A stretch of 64,000 nucleotides of DNA from Trema orientale (lineage: Eukaryota; Streptophyta; Magnoliopsida; Rosales; Cannabaceae). Made by a program: the position numbers and the translations under genes. The first letter of the stretch is position 1, and every line of letters starts with the position of its first letter. Positions 11,587 through 22,640 of the stretch are shown here, piece by piece. A model generated the notes under the pieces. That model saw only the letters and a list, made by a program, of their open reading frames with translations. It did not search any database and was not told the DNA's origin. The stretch lies in the NCBI GenBank assembly GCA_002914845.1, contig JXTC01000008.1, positions 744,300 through 808,299 of the forward strand, written 5' to 3'.

Positions 11587-13690
11587 TTATGGATCATTTT
11601 CCTTCAAAATTTCTGCAAGATATTGATAAAATTCTAAATATATATATAAAAAAAAAACTAAACATTTATAATTCACATGGCTTTTAATATCACTTGACTC
11701 GATATCTTCAATTTTATCCATAAAATCGTGAATGCCAATTTGCTTCTTACCAGAACGTATCCAATTCTGAGTGCAAATGAGTGCCTCAACTGTCTTTGGA
11801 GATAAAGAGCTTCGAAATGAATCAAGAACTCGACCACCAATGATAAATGCAGACTCTGACACAACTGTAAAAATAGGAATTGCTAATGTATCTTTAGCAA
11901 TAAGTGATAAGATCTTACACTTGTAAAATGTCAAAGTAAAATGTCAAAGTTCTCATATCAGTATCTTCACATAAATCCATTAGATATCAATCCACCTCTG
12001 TTTTGCACTCTCTACCATCAATCTCCCTCACAAGTTTCTTATAACCAGATTCAAATAATGTAGTACGTAGCATTTAATATCTGGTTCTCAACTTCCTTAT
12101 CATTGGCACATGTTCCTTGCAATGAATCTGAATTCGCAGAATTAAAATCAGATTGATTTTTTCTGTAATGTTCATATAAATCAACAAAAGTTTTCCTCAA
12201 TATTCTATCTATCCCATCTACCTTTTCTTCTCCAAACATTAACTTAAAACAATATTTCATATATCTTTCTTTATGGCGTGGATCAAGCAAAACAGCAATA
12301 AACAACAAGTTGTTGAAACTTTTCAAGCTTGCCCAACACTTGTCATATTTTTGCTTCATGTCTTTAGTCACTTTCTTCAGACATTCATTATTACTTTCAA
12401 TCAAAGTCTGAATTTGAGCAGCAACTAAAGCCAACCATTCCATAAATGAATTAGTAGTAACAAATAAAGAACTTGAGAATTGCAATGTTACATTGTAAAA
12501 AGTCTTTAAGAATTGAAGAAACATGCGAGCAACCTCCTAGTCATCTTTTGTAGAGGGCTGAAATTTCACACTCCAAATAAAACTCCTTGTAAAATTTTGT
12601 ATCCTCATTTTTCAAATGCTCAAATGCCTTTGGAAACATTTCAACTGCTTCCAACATCAAAAAATTAGAGTTCCATCTTGTTTGAACATCTAAGCAAACT
12701 AGTTTTTTTGAATTAATATTTGCTCTCTTAGCACAAGATTCAAACCTTTACAGTCTAGATGGAGAACATCTAATCCATTTAATCACTTTACGAATTTTTT
12801 GAATTGATTCATTGTAATCACTCAAACCATCCCGGACAATGAGATTTAGAATGTGAGAACAATATCTAACATGCATGAATTCACCATCCATTATAGCTGA
12901 ATTCCATTCTATAACTGTATCTTTCAAAGTTTCAACTGTTTGATTATTAGATGATGCAATATCAACTGTCAAATTTAAACGCTCTCAAGGTCCCCACTCA
13001 ACTAAGCATGAAGTAATCTCCAATCTATGAAATGGGCTGTAAGGCGCATGTAATGCAATTGCTGAATAGAAGTCCATGTATCTGTGGTCAAACAAACTCT
13101 TTGACATTGCTTACTCAAAGTATCCTTCAGCATTTTTTCTTTCTCTTATATATTTTCAGACAATCACAAGCAACAGTTACCCGTGATGGGACTACAAATC
13201 TAGGCTCAAAAATATGTAACATTTCTCTAAATCCTTCCTCTTCTACAACCTTGAAACTTGAAAGGTTGCTCATCTTTGATAACAAATCTTGCTATTGCCT
13301 CTCTACATGCTTTCACATTATATATTGAGTAGCAACTAGATAACCACCTTCCTGTCCATCTTTCTTAGGCATAAAAGACAATCTTTTGTTTCTTTTGCTC
13401 TTTATTTGGATACTTGGTTCACCTATATTCTAGGTGAGTTAATAAATTAGAAGTGCCATTTTTCATACTTCCACATGCATAACTAACACCACAATATTTG
13501 CATTTTTCTTTAGGATTATTTTTGCTATCATTGACCGTCGAAAAACGATCCTATACCATAGATGGAGGTTTGTTGGGCTTATGTTTTGGCTCAATAACCA
13601 CAACTTACGAAGCAGCTACATTACCAATATTTGTTGTAGGGGTAGGATCTATACTTATATTTGGTGGCTCACCTGAACTTTGTTGAGGAA
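11587..13690 (-). pseudogene. hAT transposase relic (BED finger, RNase H-like core, dimerisation domain)
   Basis: Reading the minus strand from 13690 down, the parts appear in family order. A BED zinc finger comes first (about 13590-13430; CKYC, then a Thr-His-Leu-Glu-Tyr ending). A catalytic-core start follows at 12972-12748, with DIASSNNQ and a C-S-H-ILNLIVRDGL segment. Next is TRWNSNFLML near 12690-12660. The plant hAT middle domain lies at 12524-12051, with LLDPRHKERY. The C-terminal dimerisation domain is at 11934-11670 (TVVSESAFIIGG, then the RVLDSFRSSLSPKTVEAL block). Many stops and frame changes separate them, so no transposase can be made. Such RICESLEEPER/Daysleeper-like proteins cut and paste hAT DNA; the TIRs and 8-bp TSD of the enclosing element agree. 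Confidence 0.85.
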
Positions 13691-14041
13691 ATTTGTGATC
13701 ATCTACAAAAAAAAATAATAATAATAATTTCTTAGATGGGTTTTAATTCAAATTATTCTAATGAGTAAAGTAAACCTAAATGAATTTATATAAAACAATA
13801 AATAGATTATAGATAAATTTACCGAGAAAAATGATGCCTTGGAACCCTTTGTAACAAGTTTAGAATTCTGAACAAGTCTTAGAATCCTAGTTGTTAAAGC
13901 TGAAATCTAAAAAATTAAAAAAAAAAATTAAAAAAAAAAAAACTCAACTTGAATAAAATTATACTATTAATACTAAGAATAAAATTAAAAATGTATTGGA
14001 AAGCGGAAACAAAAATAAATGAAGTGTATTAACATGGACTT

Positions 14042-14874
14042 CTTTTTTTCAGAGGAAAAGCAAGGTAGTGATCAAGTACAATACGAGAAATACAGCTTGG
14101 AACCTCATTAATCCAACTAATAGAAGAAAGAAATGCATAAAGCAAAGCGAGCTATAGTATGTGCCGCAATATTTCCAACTATTGGTGGATGCCAATGAAT
14201 CGGTCCCGGAGAATCAAGAGAGTGGGAATGTTCCGAAGAGTGTAATCTCTCGAATTCCTGAAGCCATAGATCAGTAATTATCTGAGGTGACTTACTTTCA
14301 TTACCATGAACTGACAAACTCCTATTATGCCATAACATCCTAGTGACCACACACCATGATTCAAGCTCCAATTTTGTTAGTTTGATCGACCAAAAAAAAT
14401 ATATATATATTTGCTAAATCTTCGAAACAATAGCCTTGAAACGTCTCCATTATCTCCCAGAAAGAACTTCTTTCCCAGCAATTATAACGCATGACAAGTT
14501 GCTTCTCATTCATCTCGATCGGCACCTCACACAAATGTTCAAACAAGAAACTCCTCGCTCTGCAACGTTAAAAGCTTTAGGGATGATTCCTTGGAAGGCT
14601 CTCCAGATGAAAATAAGAATCTTACTTGGAAGCTTCAAACCTCAAAGAAAATTCCACCATTTATGCCCTGCCTCCAAAGTTGAACTCTCAGCTTTCCCTA
14701 AGGAGTTAAAAATTGTTTTATAGCCTGACTTGACAGAATAAACACCATTATCCTCATAATGGCGAACTAGTCTGTCTTCAATCCCAGTAGCACTCAAAGG
14801 AACTGCAAGAAGCGTAGAGATATCAACCTCCCAAAAAATTTCCCGCAACTTAGCTTCATCCCATGGTCTCTGTA
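14042..14874 (-). mobile_element. 5'-truncated L1-type LINE insertion (833 bp)
   Basis: A 15-bp TSD, TATTAACATGGACTT (14027-14041) and TATTAACATAGACTT (14875-14889), flanks the insert with one mismatch. The left edge has a T-run (14043-14049), the poly-A end of a minus-strand element. The protein relics are the C-terminal end of a plant LINE polyprotein. Near 14848-14642 there is a zinc-binding RT region (DNGVYSVKSGYK). A linker follows near 14620-14560, where the reconstructed frame reads W-R-A-F-Q-G-I-I-P-K-A. Near 14370-14190 there is a W-C-V-V-T-R-M-L-W-H-N-R-S segment before the RNase H start, ending in PIHWHPP. Stops and shifts are present. The 5' part was never copied, as is usual for L1 insertions. 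Confidence 0.8.
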
Positions 14875-14885
14875 TATTAACATAG

Positions 14886-15293
14886 ACTTTTATAATGTTG
14901 ATATACCTAAATACATATACAGTATTCTAGAAATGCCCCAATACATTACCAAAATAAATAAATAAATAAATGCCCCAATAAATATATTACTGTGTTAATG
15001 TTTGATATATATATATATATATATGGGCATCAATTCAGTACACACGTCTTTTCATTCTGAAAAGTAGAGAGAGAAAGAATATTAAATAATGTGTATTTAT
15101 TATTTTTTTTTTTCTAACTATTCAAATTTAGATAACTGTTAGATAGTAAAAAAAAAAAAATACTCAAATTATAGTAACTGTTAGATGGCCCAAAAAAAAA
15201 AAAAATACACCTATACTTACCGGATTATGGCTCTCTATATATTTGGGCATTTCTAGAATACGATATATGTCTTTAGGTATATCAATACGGTAT
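14886..15293. mobile_element. MITE with 9-bp TSD, Mutator-like, inside the hAT (408 bp)
   Basis: The two ends are long inverted repeats sharing TTGATATACCTAAA, ACATATA and GTATTCTAGAAATGCCC (left 14886-14936; right, on the other strand, 15293-15243). The flanks TTAACATAG (14877-14885) and TAAACATAG (15294-15302) form a 9-bp TSD with one mismatch. The centre holds (TA)n and poly-A. The neighbouring LINE used the junction of this MITE as its target, so the MITE came first. Confidence 0.7.
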
Positions 15294-16189
15294 TAAACAT
15301 AGATCTTTCGATTAACATTTGACGATCAAAAGTAAATGATATGCACAGATATTATCTTGTACCTTCAGGCATATTATCTTGCACCCACCCCTCTCCCCTT
15401 TCGTGCTTCTATATCTCATCTGTCAAATCCTCGATTTTTTTTTTCTCTTATTATTTCTTAAAAATCCAACTTACTCCCAGTAATTCTCAAAAGTGATCAC
15501 TTCTCTTCTTTCACCTTGAGATCCATATTTCCATGAATTCATATACATTGAATTGAAGGTAAAACCAAAAAGAATTACTTTGTTTTAAATATAGGCTTTT
15601 TCTTATTCTTGTGATTTGTATTTTTGAGTTTTATGTTGTTTCAAGAGGTAAATTCCAGATCTGATATTTTTTAAAATTTTTTATTCTTCGAACAAAGATT
15701 GAGATTTTTTTTTTCTTTTCAAATGGGTTTAAACAAAAAAAAAAAAAAAAGAAAAAAAAACGCAGATTAAAGGCCATCAAGATTGATAACCAACCTTTAT
15801 ATTGATGATTGGGTAAAGATCCATCTATTTTCACAGCACAAAAAAAAAAAAAAAGGAAAGAAAGTCCAGACCCATAATATATTTTGAAAGCACGTGAAAT
15901 AAAGTTTGTGATTGAATATTATCAACACTGTACAAATTCCTTTTCTGAATTGCCACATAAAAATGAATTCCTTTTGAAGTGTGTAAATACAATGAATTGG
16001 ATTGGTATTAGATTTTCAAAACTCGTATCCAATTCAATCTAATCACCTATTGGATTTTAAAAACTTGTATCCAATCAAGTCCAAGTAAGATTGGATATCC
16101 AATTTTTTTGGATTTGATTGGATTGATTCGGTTGGGATTGGTTATTCAATTAGATTGGATAATTTATACACTACACCCCAGTTTAAGTG

Positions 16190-16385
16190 ATTTCAAGTCA
16201 TAATTTTATGACCATTAGGTCCCTATAATAGTGATTTCTTGTCGTACTTTGTTGATTATTAGATTAGCATAACTATAAAAGTGATTTATGATCATAAATT
16301 TGTTGACCATATAAGGTTAATATTGCATATAATAGTGACATATGGTCATAACTTTGTTGAACAGTATAATAACTGGTTATTGACT
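16190..16385. repeat. Short degenerate tandem array, split by the hAT insertion
   Basis: Units of about 50 bp carry variants of 'tataatagtgacatatggtcataactttgttgacc'. Three weak copies lie here, and a further copy lies left of the hAT element (10562-10638). The array therefore existed before the hAT inserted and was cut in two by it. Confidence 0.55.
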
Positions 16386-16509
16386 AAATTTTTGACAATA
16401 GTTTTCATCTTACCATTTCAATGGTAAGCGGTACTTGTTAATAGCTTCCAATAATGCTAAGTCTATGTATGTCGTGAACAAAAAAGATATAGACTACCAC
16501 ACACAGAAA

Positions 16510-17218
16510 TAGAGGTGTTCATGATCAGTTTGGACGGTCTAAATCGTCAATCCAGAAACCAATCCGAATGTGTGGTTTGGCCAGTTTACCAATCCGTGCG
16601 GTTTGAGTTTGTCGATTCAAACCAGCCAAACCGTACCTACATTTTTGCGGCCAGTTTGGGCGGTTTCCGCGGTTTGAAAACTTATAAAATTTGAATTAAT
16701 ACAATATCAACTAAGCTCATATCATAATCATATTTCATCTAAAATATAAAGTCCAAAAATAAAACGAAACCATAACATAGTTAAAAGCTATAACCAAATC
16801 CAAAGTCACAGTAAACTTAAATTTTAGTTACAACTTAATCAAAATTGAATAGTAAACTTAAAGTCTTTAATCTTAAATATATCAAAACAACAAGACTTAA
16901 AGTCTAAAATATCATAAGAGTTTTAAGTAACATAGTCCTAAATAAACTAAGAGTAATCATTACTCAATTAGAATGAATGAGCTTAAATTTTTAACTATCA
17001 ATATACATTTTTTTAAAAAAAATACATATACAAACGTATTGGCCGGTTTGGTTTGAATCCGACCGAATTTTTCTAAAACCGAAAACTAAACCGGCCAAAT
17101 CGGTTTTCATATTTTCTAATCCGTAACCGGCCATTTAAGAAAAAAAACCGCACGGATTGGGCAGTTTGGACTGGATTGGACGGTTTCCACGGTTTGGCGG
17201 TTTTTTTGAACACTCCTA
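16510..17218. mobile_element. Non-autonomous hAT element (709 bp, TSD CACAGAAA)
   Basis: CACAGAAA lies on both sides (16502-16509 and 17219-17226), an exact 8-bp TSD. The ends are TAGAGGTGTTCA and, inverted, TAGGAGTGTTCA. Subterminal regions carry many inverted variants of 'cggtttgg' and 'aaccgg' (16540-16670 and 17040-17205), as in other plant hAT derivatives. The interior is A+T-rich and non-coding. Confidence 0.8.
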
Positions 17219-17494
17219 CACAGAAATTACTTGCGTTTTGAGAGGAAGAATGCAAGAGTAATTCTATTAGATAATTAGAGGAGGGAGGTTGCGTCAAGAA
17301 TATTCACAATACTTGCAGATGATTTTGAACCATAAAATTTGATTTACATAGCTTTACCTCCTTCCTCAACTTTTGGGATTTCTAAAATAATGAAAAATAG
17401 TGTAGACGACAAGTTTTCAGACCATCTTCCTATTACTTATATTAAGGATAATTAAGTTTTTTGCTCACGGGAGACCTAATATTTACTCCTAAAA

Positions 17495-17664
17495 GCATAA
17501 ACTAAAATTTTAGCGGTTAGCTCAGTTGGTCTAAGATTTTAGGGATGTATGTATGAGTTTGGGAGGTTCAGGGGTTCAAACCTTAATAGTGTGTGTGTTA
17601 TTTTCTTTTAAATTTGTAGTAAGTGGTGGTAATTAGTTAAGCCCCACTTTTTTTAAAAAAAAAG
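17495..17664 (+). mobile_element. tRNA-derived SINE (170 bp)
   Basis: An exact 17-bp TSD, AATATTTACTCCTAAAA, lies at 17478-17494 and 17665-17681. The body has a pol III A-box-like TAGCTCAGTTGGTC (about 17518-17531) and a B-box-like GGTTCAAACC (about 17573-17582), and it ends in an A-rich tail (17655-17663). The order and size fit a plant tRNA-derived SINE moved by LINE machinery. A relative lies at 27400-27528 in the other orientation. Confidence 0.85.
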
Positions 17665-17681
17665 AATATTTACTCCTAAAA

Positions 17682-18730
17682 TCATTTTTCAAAAACCCAG
17701 TCACAATTAAAGTCATTTAGAGTAAGGGAAAAAAAATACAGTAACTTCCTTATGCCAAACCTTCCTTTTTCCCCAAAAATTCAAACTCTCACTACTCAGA
17801 TTTTGATTTTCTTTAGGTTCCGTTTGAAATTGAATTTTAGGAGGGAAAGAAAAAAAATTTCAATGAATTCAATTTTCTCTTATTTGAATTAAAATAAAAA
17901 ACAATAAAAAAATTTTCAAGAAAAGTAAAAATTTGATTTGATGTTATTTTTTAGTAGATAGAATTAATTAGTAAAACCAAAAGTGTGAAAATAAAGTTTT
18001 GGGGAATTCTATAACAGGGAAACAAAATTCTTTTCTAACATTAGGGAACAAAATAGAAAACTAAATAAGGCCGTTAGATTTAATTAAGGGTGCAAAAGAA
18101 AGTGGTGTAAGGTGGACTATATCATACACTAATAAAACCTGAACTTGTCTTTAAAATAAATATAATTCATGAAAATATTCTCTTCTTCATACATTCATAC
18201 CCATTCCTCTATATATTCATGTCATTCTTCTTCTTTTTTCCCCCTTTGTTTCTACATAAAAATCCTTTCTTGAATTTAAACTTCATTGCCTTACTCTCTT
18301 TTCTCTGCCAATATAGTAATGTAGAGTGTTCTCAATTGTATTGTATGTAATTTAGAGAGAGAAATAAACAGAATAGAAGAAAAATCATTGATGAGTCAAG
18401 TGATTGAAACAAAAAAATAATTTAACTACCAATTTTATTTTACAAAATTTATGGGATGGTTAAATAAATGAGTACTTGTCCCAAAATTAAGTCAATCTTG
18501 GATTTATTTTTTTAATTTTTCTGTGCCTTTGATTGTGTTTTAGCAATGGATTAAGGAACAAGGCAACATTCATCTTCTTCTCCTCTTTTTTTTTTTTGGT
18601 CAAATGGACTGAATACATATTTTTCTGAAAAAAAAAAAATTATATAGCCCCACCAATGTCAAAAAATCTGCTGCATTTTTTTTCTTTTTTATGGGAGAAG
18701 AAATCTGCTGTGATATGGTATTAAGAAAAT
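17682..18730. other. A+T-rich spacer, nothing recognised
   Basis: The sequence is non-coding in appearance. It includes homopolymer runs and C/T-rich stretches around 18220-18310, and no repeat borders that I could set. Confidence 0.45.
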
Positions 18731-19062
18731 AAAAGTTTTTGTAGGCCCATTTTTGACATAAACCAATAAAAATGTCGTTTTTTGTTCCATAATATTAAGC
18801 AAGATTTTAATTTCTCTATTGTAGAATTTCCCTAAAATTTTATAAACTTTTAAGAAAAGTATTTTTCTTCTTCTTTTTCTATAATTTTTTACATATAATT
18901 TAGTTTTTGTAGGCCCATTTTTGACATAAATCAATAAAAATGTCGTTTTTTATTCCATAATATTAAGCAAGATTTTAATTTCTCTATCGTAGAATTTCCC
19001 TAAAATTTTATAAACTTCTATTTTTTTTCTTCTTTTTCTATAATTTTTTACTTAAAATTTTT
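18731..19062. repeat. Tandem duplication, two ~170-bp copies
   Basis: The first copy starts near 18733 (tttttgtaggcccatttttg) and the second at 18904 with the same phrase. They stay almost identical through 'tattaagcaagattttaatt' and 'ccctaaaattttataaact', with small length changes in the T-rich end. This is a recent local duplication with no coding content. Confidence 0.85.
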
Positions 19063-19439
19063 TTTCTCTAAATCCGGATTCGAAATGAAACCTTAGTAAC
19101 TCGAAACAAGTCCCAAATAAATGAGAAAAATGATAAAATGAAATGATGAAATGAAATAATGAAGTGAGAATTCAAGAAATTTAAAATCATTACTACTTCT
19201 TTCATTCCATTCTTGTGGAAATTTACAAAATGAATTTTATACAACGAGAAAACCTCATATAATAATTCTTCCATTTTTCTCTTCACATTCTCTTTCCTCT
19301 CCCTCTCCTTCTCCCTCTCCCTCTTCCTCCCCACCATACATAACCTTAAGGCTCATTACAAAAGAATTTCCAACCCTTCTCAACACTTCCACTCAAACAT
19401 TCGAGAGAGAATTTTCAGAAGAAAGGAAAAAAAGAAATT

Positions 19440-19650
19440 TGTACATATAACAATACAATATGCTGTTTAGTCTTATCCACTTACCTTGTTGTGCTACACA
19501 AAATTACCTGCGGGAGGCTGCAGCCTTCCCGCCGTGAGCCGTCAACCAAACGACTTTTCTCAACACTATAATATGTACATATCCCGGCACCACTGGAAAA
19601 CCCAAAAAAAAAAAATAAAGAAAATTAAATAAACAAAGGAGCAAATGACG
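19440..19650 (-). other. Probable 3' UTR of the 166-aa gene
   Basis: This region follows the stop codon of the minus-strand gene. It holds an A-run (19599-19618) and mixed-composition sequence near 19500-19560. The polyadenylation site is not clear. Confidence 0.3.
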
Positions 19651-20151
19651 TCATAACTCTTCTCTCTGAGAAGGACTCCTCCAGAATCCCGTGCCATAGA
19701 ACCGGTCCCACATTTCCTCATCGAGAAAATCAACGGTCCCTGGCGCTCCATCACCACAACCACCTCCTCCTCCACCACCGTTGATCTTCTCCTCCTCCAA
19801 AGCCGCCTCCTTGACCCTCTTCCACTCCGCCTCGAGCTCCTCGCGTACGGACCCATCACCAGGCCCATTGGGCCTCTGCTGCAACAACAACAGGCCCTTT
19901 TTCATCTTCGCCGAACGCTGTCGTTTCTTCCTCTTGGCCCAGGCCTTTCGGCAAAGCTCCGTGGGGACCTTGTACACGGCCAGAACCACAAAGTTCATCA
20001 GCGCACACGGGAAGCAGCAACACACCGCCGCGCACTCCGCGGCTGTTCCTCCCGCCAACTCGCCGATTCGCCGCTTCTCTTTGAAAATCGGCGCCCGAAT
20101 CGGCGATTTTTCTGATAATAGCGGCGATCGCTGCACCACTAGCCGATTCAT
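19651..20151 (-). CDS. Plant protein of unknown function with Cys-rich hydrophobic segment (166 aa)
   Basis: An uninterrupted ATG-started frame, much richer in G+C than the surroundings, with no intron. I do not know its function. Residues about 1-30 are basic. Residues about 33-62 form the most distinctive block: small residues, then a cluster of cysteines (AVCCCFPC) running into the hydrophobic MNFVVLAVY, then a basic stretch (RKAWAKRKKRQR). The middle is charged and probably helical (REELEAEWKRVKEAALEEEK). A run of eight residues that are mostly Gly follows, and the C-terminus is acidic and aromatic (DFLDEEMWDRFYGTGFW). Intronless plant proteins with this Cys-rich block are, as I recall, a conserved uncharacterised family; some carry unsupported database names. 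The Cys cluster next to a hydrophobic stretch could be lipidated or membrane-bound, which is inference. High codon G+C and the open frame argue for a real gene. Confidence 0.8.
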   Translation of the reverse strand: MNRLVVQRSPLLSEKSPIRAPIFKEKRRIGELAGGTAAECAAVCCCFPCALMNFVVLAVYKVPTELCRKAWAKRKKRQRSAKMKKGLLLLQQRPNGPGDGSVREELEAEWKRVKEAALEEEKINGGGGGGGCGDGAPGTVDFLDEEMWDRFYGTGFWRSPSQREEL

Positions 20152-20400
20152 CCGGAACTCGAATTTGACTTTTTTTTTTTTTTTTCTTCTTCTTCTTCTT
20201 CTTCTAAGGTTTCTTCGTATGAATGATCGAGGAGAAAAATATAGCGATTGAAATGGAATCCTAGTGTCGATTTTGAAATGAGAGAAGAGAAAAGAAAATC
20301 TACGAGAGAGATTTTGAGACTTATTTTTTCCCGAGAAAATTGGTGTGAAAAAAACGGCTTTATTTGAAATTGGATGGGAAAGGAAAGTGTGATTACAGCT
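20152..20400 (-). promoter_or_regulatory. 5' leader/promoter of the 166-aa gene
   Basis: Directly upstream of the ATG the minus strand has (GAA)n and a long A-run (20169-20204 on the plus strand as T-run and CTT repeats), then GA-rich sequence to about 20310. GAA/GA-rich leaders are common in plant genes. No clear TATA box was chosen. Confidence 0.35.
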
Positions 20401-21880
20401 TTTTGAAAGCGAAAAACAACGGGATAAGAATCCCGTTTGGTTAGCCGGGAAAACCGAAAGTATTTTCCCTCTAACTGCTTCGTTCTTAAGAGTTGCGACC
20501 CTTTCTTTTCTCTCTCTTGTTTTTGTTTTTTATTTATTTATTCTTTATTTTTTTTATTAGTTTTTTTAAATGAGGTTTTTTTTTTTTCTCTCTTTTGGAC
20601 TCTGAAAATTAGAAGAAAAAAATCAGAGAGCTTGGGGTGTGGAATACGTTATTCTAGTGGGTTGTGCTTAGCCAACAGGACTAAGTGGGCCCCAGGTCCG
20701 TTACTAGAAGCCAGACATGAGCATGGTGGGGGAGACGGTGTGTATGCGAGAGAGATTTCTGAGGTTGACAAACAAATTACACGGTTTTTCTTCTTGTTTT
20801 TTTTTTTCCTTTTAATTCGGAAAATGACACGGTTTCTACCATTACGAACATTTTGTTCTGTTTTTTTCCTTTTTTTTTTCCCTAGAATAGAGAAATTAGT
20901 AAGGTTTAGCTTTTTTTAAAAAATAAAATATAGGTTTTAGCTTTTTCTTCATGAATTTTAAGATTTTTTTTTGCTTTTTAGGTAGCAGGAACTTTATTTT
21001 AATCGTAAAAATAGCAGGAACAAATAGTTTTTTTTTTTTTTTAAGAATTGAAACATATTGTTTTTCTTTCAAAGTAAAGCCCTTTTTTTTTTGACAATCA
21101 AAAGGGATTAAGGAAATTTTACAAGTATATCCCAAATTAGTTGGTACTCATCATTCTCTGTTCGAAACTCAAAATATTATAAATGAAATAAAAGGAATTA
21201 CAAAAAGAATCAATTCGCAAAATAAGCGTGCAAATATTTAGTGAAAATACCAAAAAACGATAGATCCACATAGTCGTGTCCGAACATTGCTATTGAAAGA
21301 ACCCCAACAATACCTTATTAAAATCTTGCTAAAGCAAAAAAACTCTTCAGAAAAAACTCTAACCGGTACATTTCTATACAAAATCATGACCATAAAAACC
21401 TAAAACGAATCATTAACAAATTCTTAAACTAAGAAGATTAAGGTCAATCACAAAAATGAACCCCTAATGTATTGAGTTGAGGATTGAGTACTTCATATCT
21501 CGTGTAAGATCCTATATTATATCGAGCTTCAGATGTATCCTAAGAGGAGGAGAGATATCCACCGGACCTTGTGGTTCCAACAAGAAGGAATAAATGTGGA
21601 TGATAGACAACTGAACCGTTATTTTGAGAAAATATGGCTAAAAGTCATGTTCTTTTAGAATGAAAAAATGTTAGTGGAATCCCTACGGAGGTTGGATTCC
21701 CCAGCAGATTCTCCATCTTTTGTTTTTATATAAAAACATTTGGTAAAAAATAAAAAGAAAAAAATTAATTAATTAATTATGATAATACAAGCTACTCCTA
21801 AATATTGTATTATAAAATATTTATGCCTATTTTCAATAGATTATATAATATATATATATATATATAATATTGATTAGAGT
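20401..21880. other. Spacer with homopolymer-rich sequence
   Basis: It contains repeated T-runs (20579-20588, 20801-20811, 21030-21043) and open frames that are only low-complexity Phe/Leu or Lys strings. 21200-21660 is less biased but shows no coding pattern or recognised element. Confidence 0.45.
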
Positions 21881-21888
21881 AAGTATAC

Positions 21889-22016
21889 AGGCCGAGTTCG
21901 AGGTGGATTTTCTATTCCTAGATCCCAACTCAAGTAGGGCTCTTAATCTCTATCCCTGGCCCGATCCTTGATGAAGCACCTTCATTACCGACCCGTCGGG
22001 ACAAATTGACATCCCT
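21889..22016. mobile_element. Small hAT-like insertion (128 bp, TSD AAGTATAC)
   Basis: AAGTATAC occurs exactly at 21881-21888 and 22017-22024, an 8-bp TSD. The right end, inverted, is AGGGATGTCAATTTGTCCC, a common start of plant hAT derivatives. The left end AGGCCGAG matches it poorly, so the left TIR is worn or was internally deleted. G+C is higher than the flanks. Confidence 0.5.
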
Positions 22017-22257
22017 AAGTATACATATTTCTCCAAAAAGATGGTATAAATTTAATAAAATTTTGAAACTTGGTGTCTATTCAAATGTGCTATTTAAGGG
22101 TTTTTGACATTTATATCTATTTTTCAAAAAAAATATTACTAAATTTACGACCTTTTAAAAATACTAAAAATTCCATACAACCATTTTAGGACATTTTTCT
22201 AAATACTTTGGGAGCTAGAAAATGCAGTGACATTTTAGTAAATAAGCTATCTTTTTT

Positions 22258-22640
22258 TTACAAGAAACCACAGAGATTTCCTGGAAACAAATTTGGTTTC
22301 CTATTAGCGGAATGTCCTGTACGTAAGTAAATCACAGGAAACCACAAAGATTTCCTGGAAACCAGTTTGGTTTCCTTTAGCGGAATGTCTTATAAGTAAG
22401 TAAATCACAGGAAACTACAAAAGTTTCCTAGAAACTACAAAGGTTTCTTAGAAACCATCGTAGTTTCTTTTTTACAGAATGCCATGTAGCTAAGAAAATC
22501 ACAGGAAACCATGAAAGTTTTCTGAAAATTATTGTGGTATAGCTAAGTAAATCACTGGAAACTATCGTGGTTTCCTTTTTTCAGAATGCCATGTAGCTAA
22601 ATAAATCACAAGAGACCACGAAACTTTCTACTTAATTGTC
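22258..22640. repeat. Degenerate minisatellite built on GGAAACC / GGTTTCC
   Basis: About six units of 50-90 bp begin 'aagtaaatcacaggaaacca' and carry 'tttcctgg' and 'ggtttcct' arms, then 'cggaatgtc' or 'agaatgcca' and 'gtaagtaaat'. Each unit is itself a partial inverted repeat (GGAAACC against GGTTTCC). Units 1 and 2 (22270-22340 and 22341-22412) are closest, while later units are shortened. Confidence 0.75.

Larger units (their letters stand above)
10647..16181 (-). mobile_element. Complete but decayed hAT transposon (5.5 kb, TSD TTTAAGTG)
   Basis: A perfect 8-bp duplication, TTTAAGTG, flanks the element (10639-10646 and 16182-16189). The ends are TAAGGGTGTA and, inverted, CTGGGGTGTA, sharing GGGTGTA with the usual hAT TIR form. 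Both subterminal regions are crowded with variants of 'attggat'/'atccaat' in opposite orientation (10690-10800 and 15990-16165), probable transposase-binding repeats. The interior holds a broken BED/hAT transposase on the minus strand plus later insertions: a MITE at 14886-15293 and a LINE at 14042-14874. The surrounding DNA is a short degenerate tandem array that the insertion split. Confidence 0.85.

Noticed and set aside
13032-13686. Plus-strand frames of 98 and 62 codons
   Set aside because: Shadows of the minus-strand hAT transposase relic, whose BED finger is recognisable in the other direction.
19781-20251. 156-codon plus-strand frame
   Set aside because: Antisense shadow of the minus-strand gene 19651-20151, ending in a T/CTT repeat read as Phe/Leu.
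20437-20919. 160-codon plus-strand frame
   Set aside because: Mostly Phe/Leu from T-runs; a low-complexity artefact.
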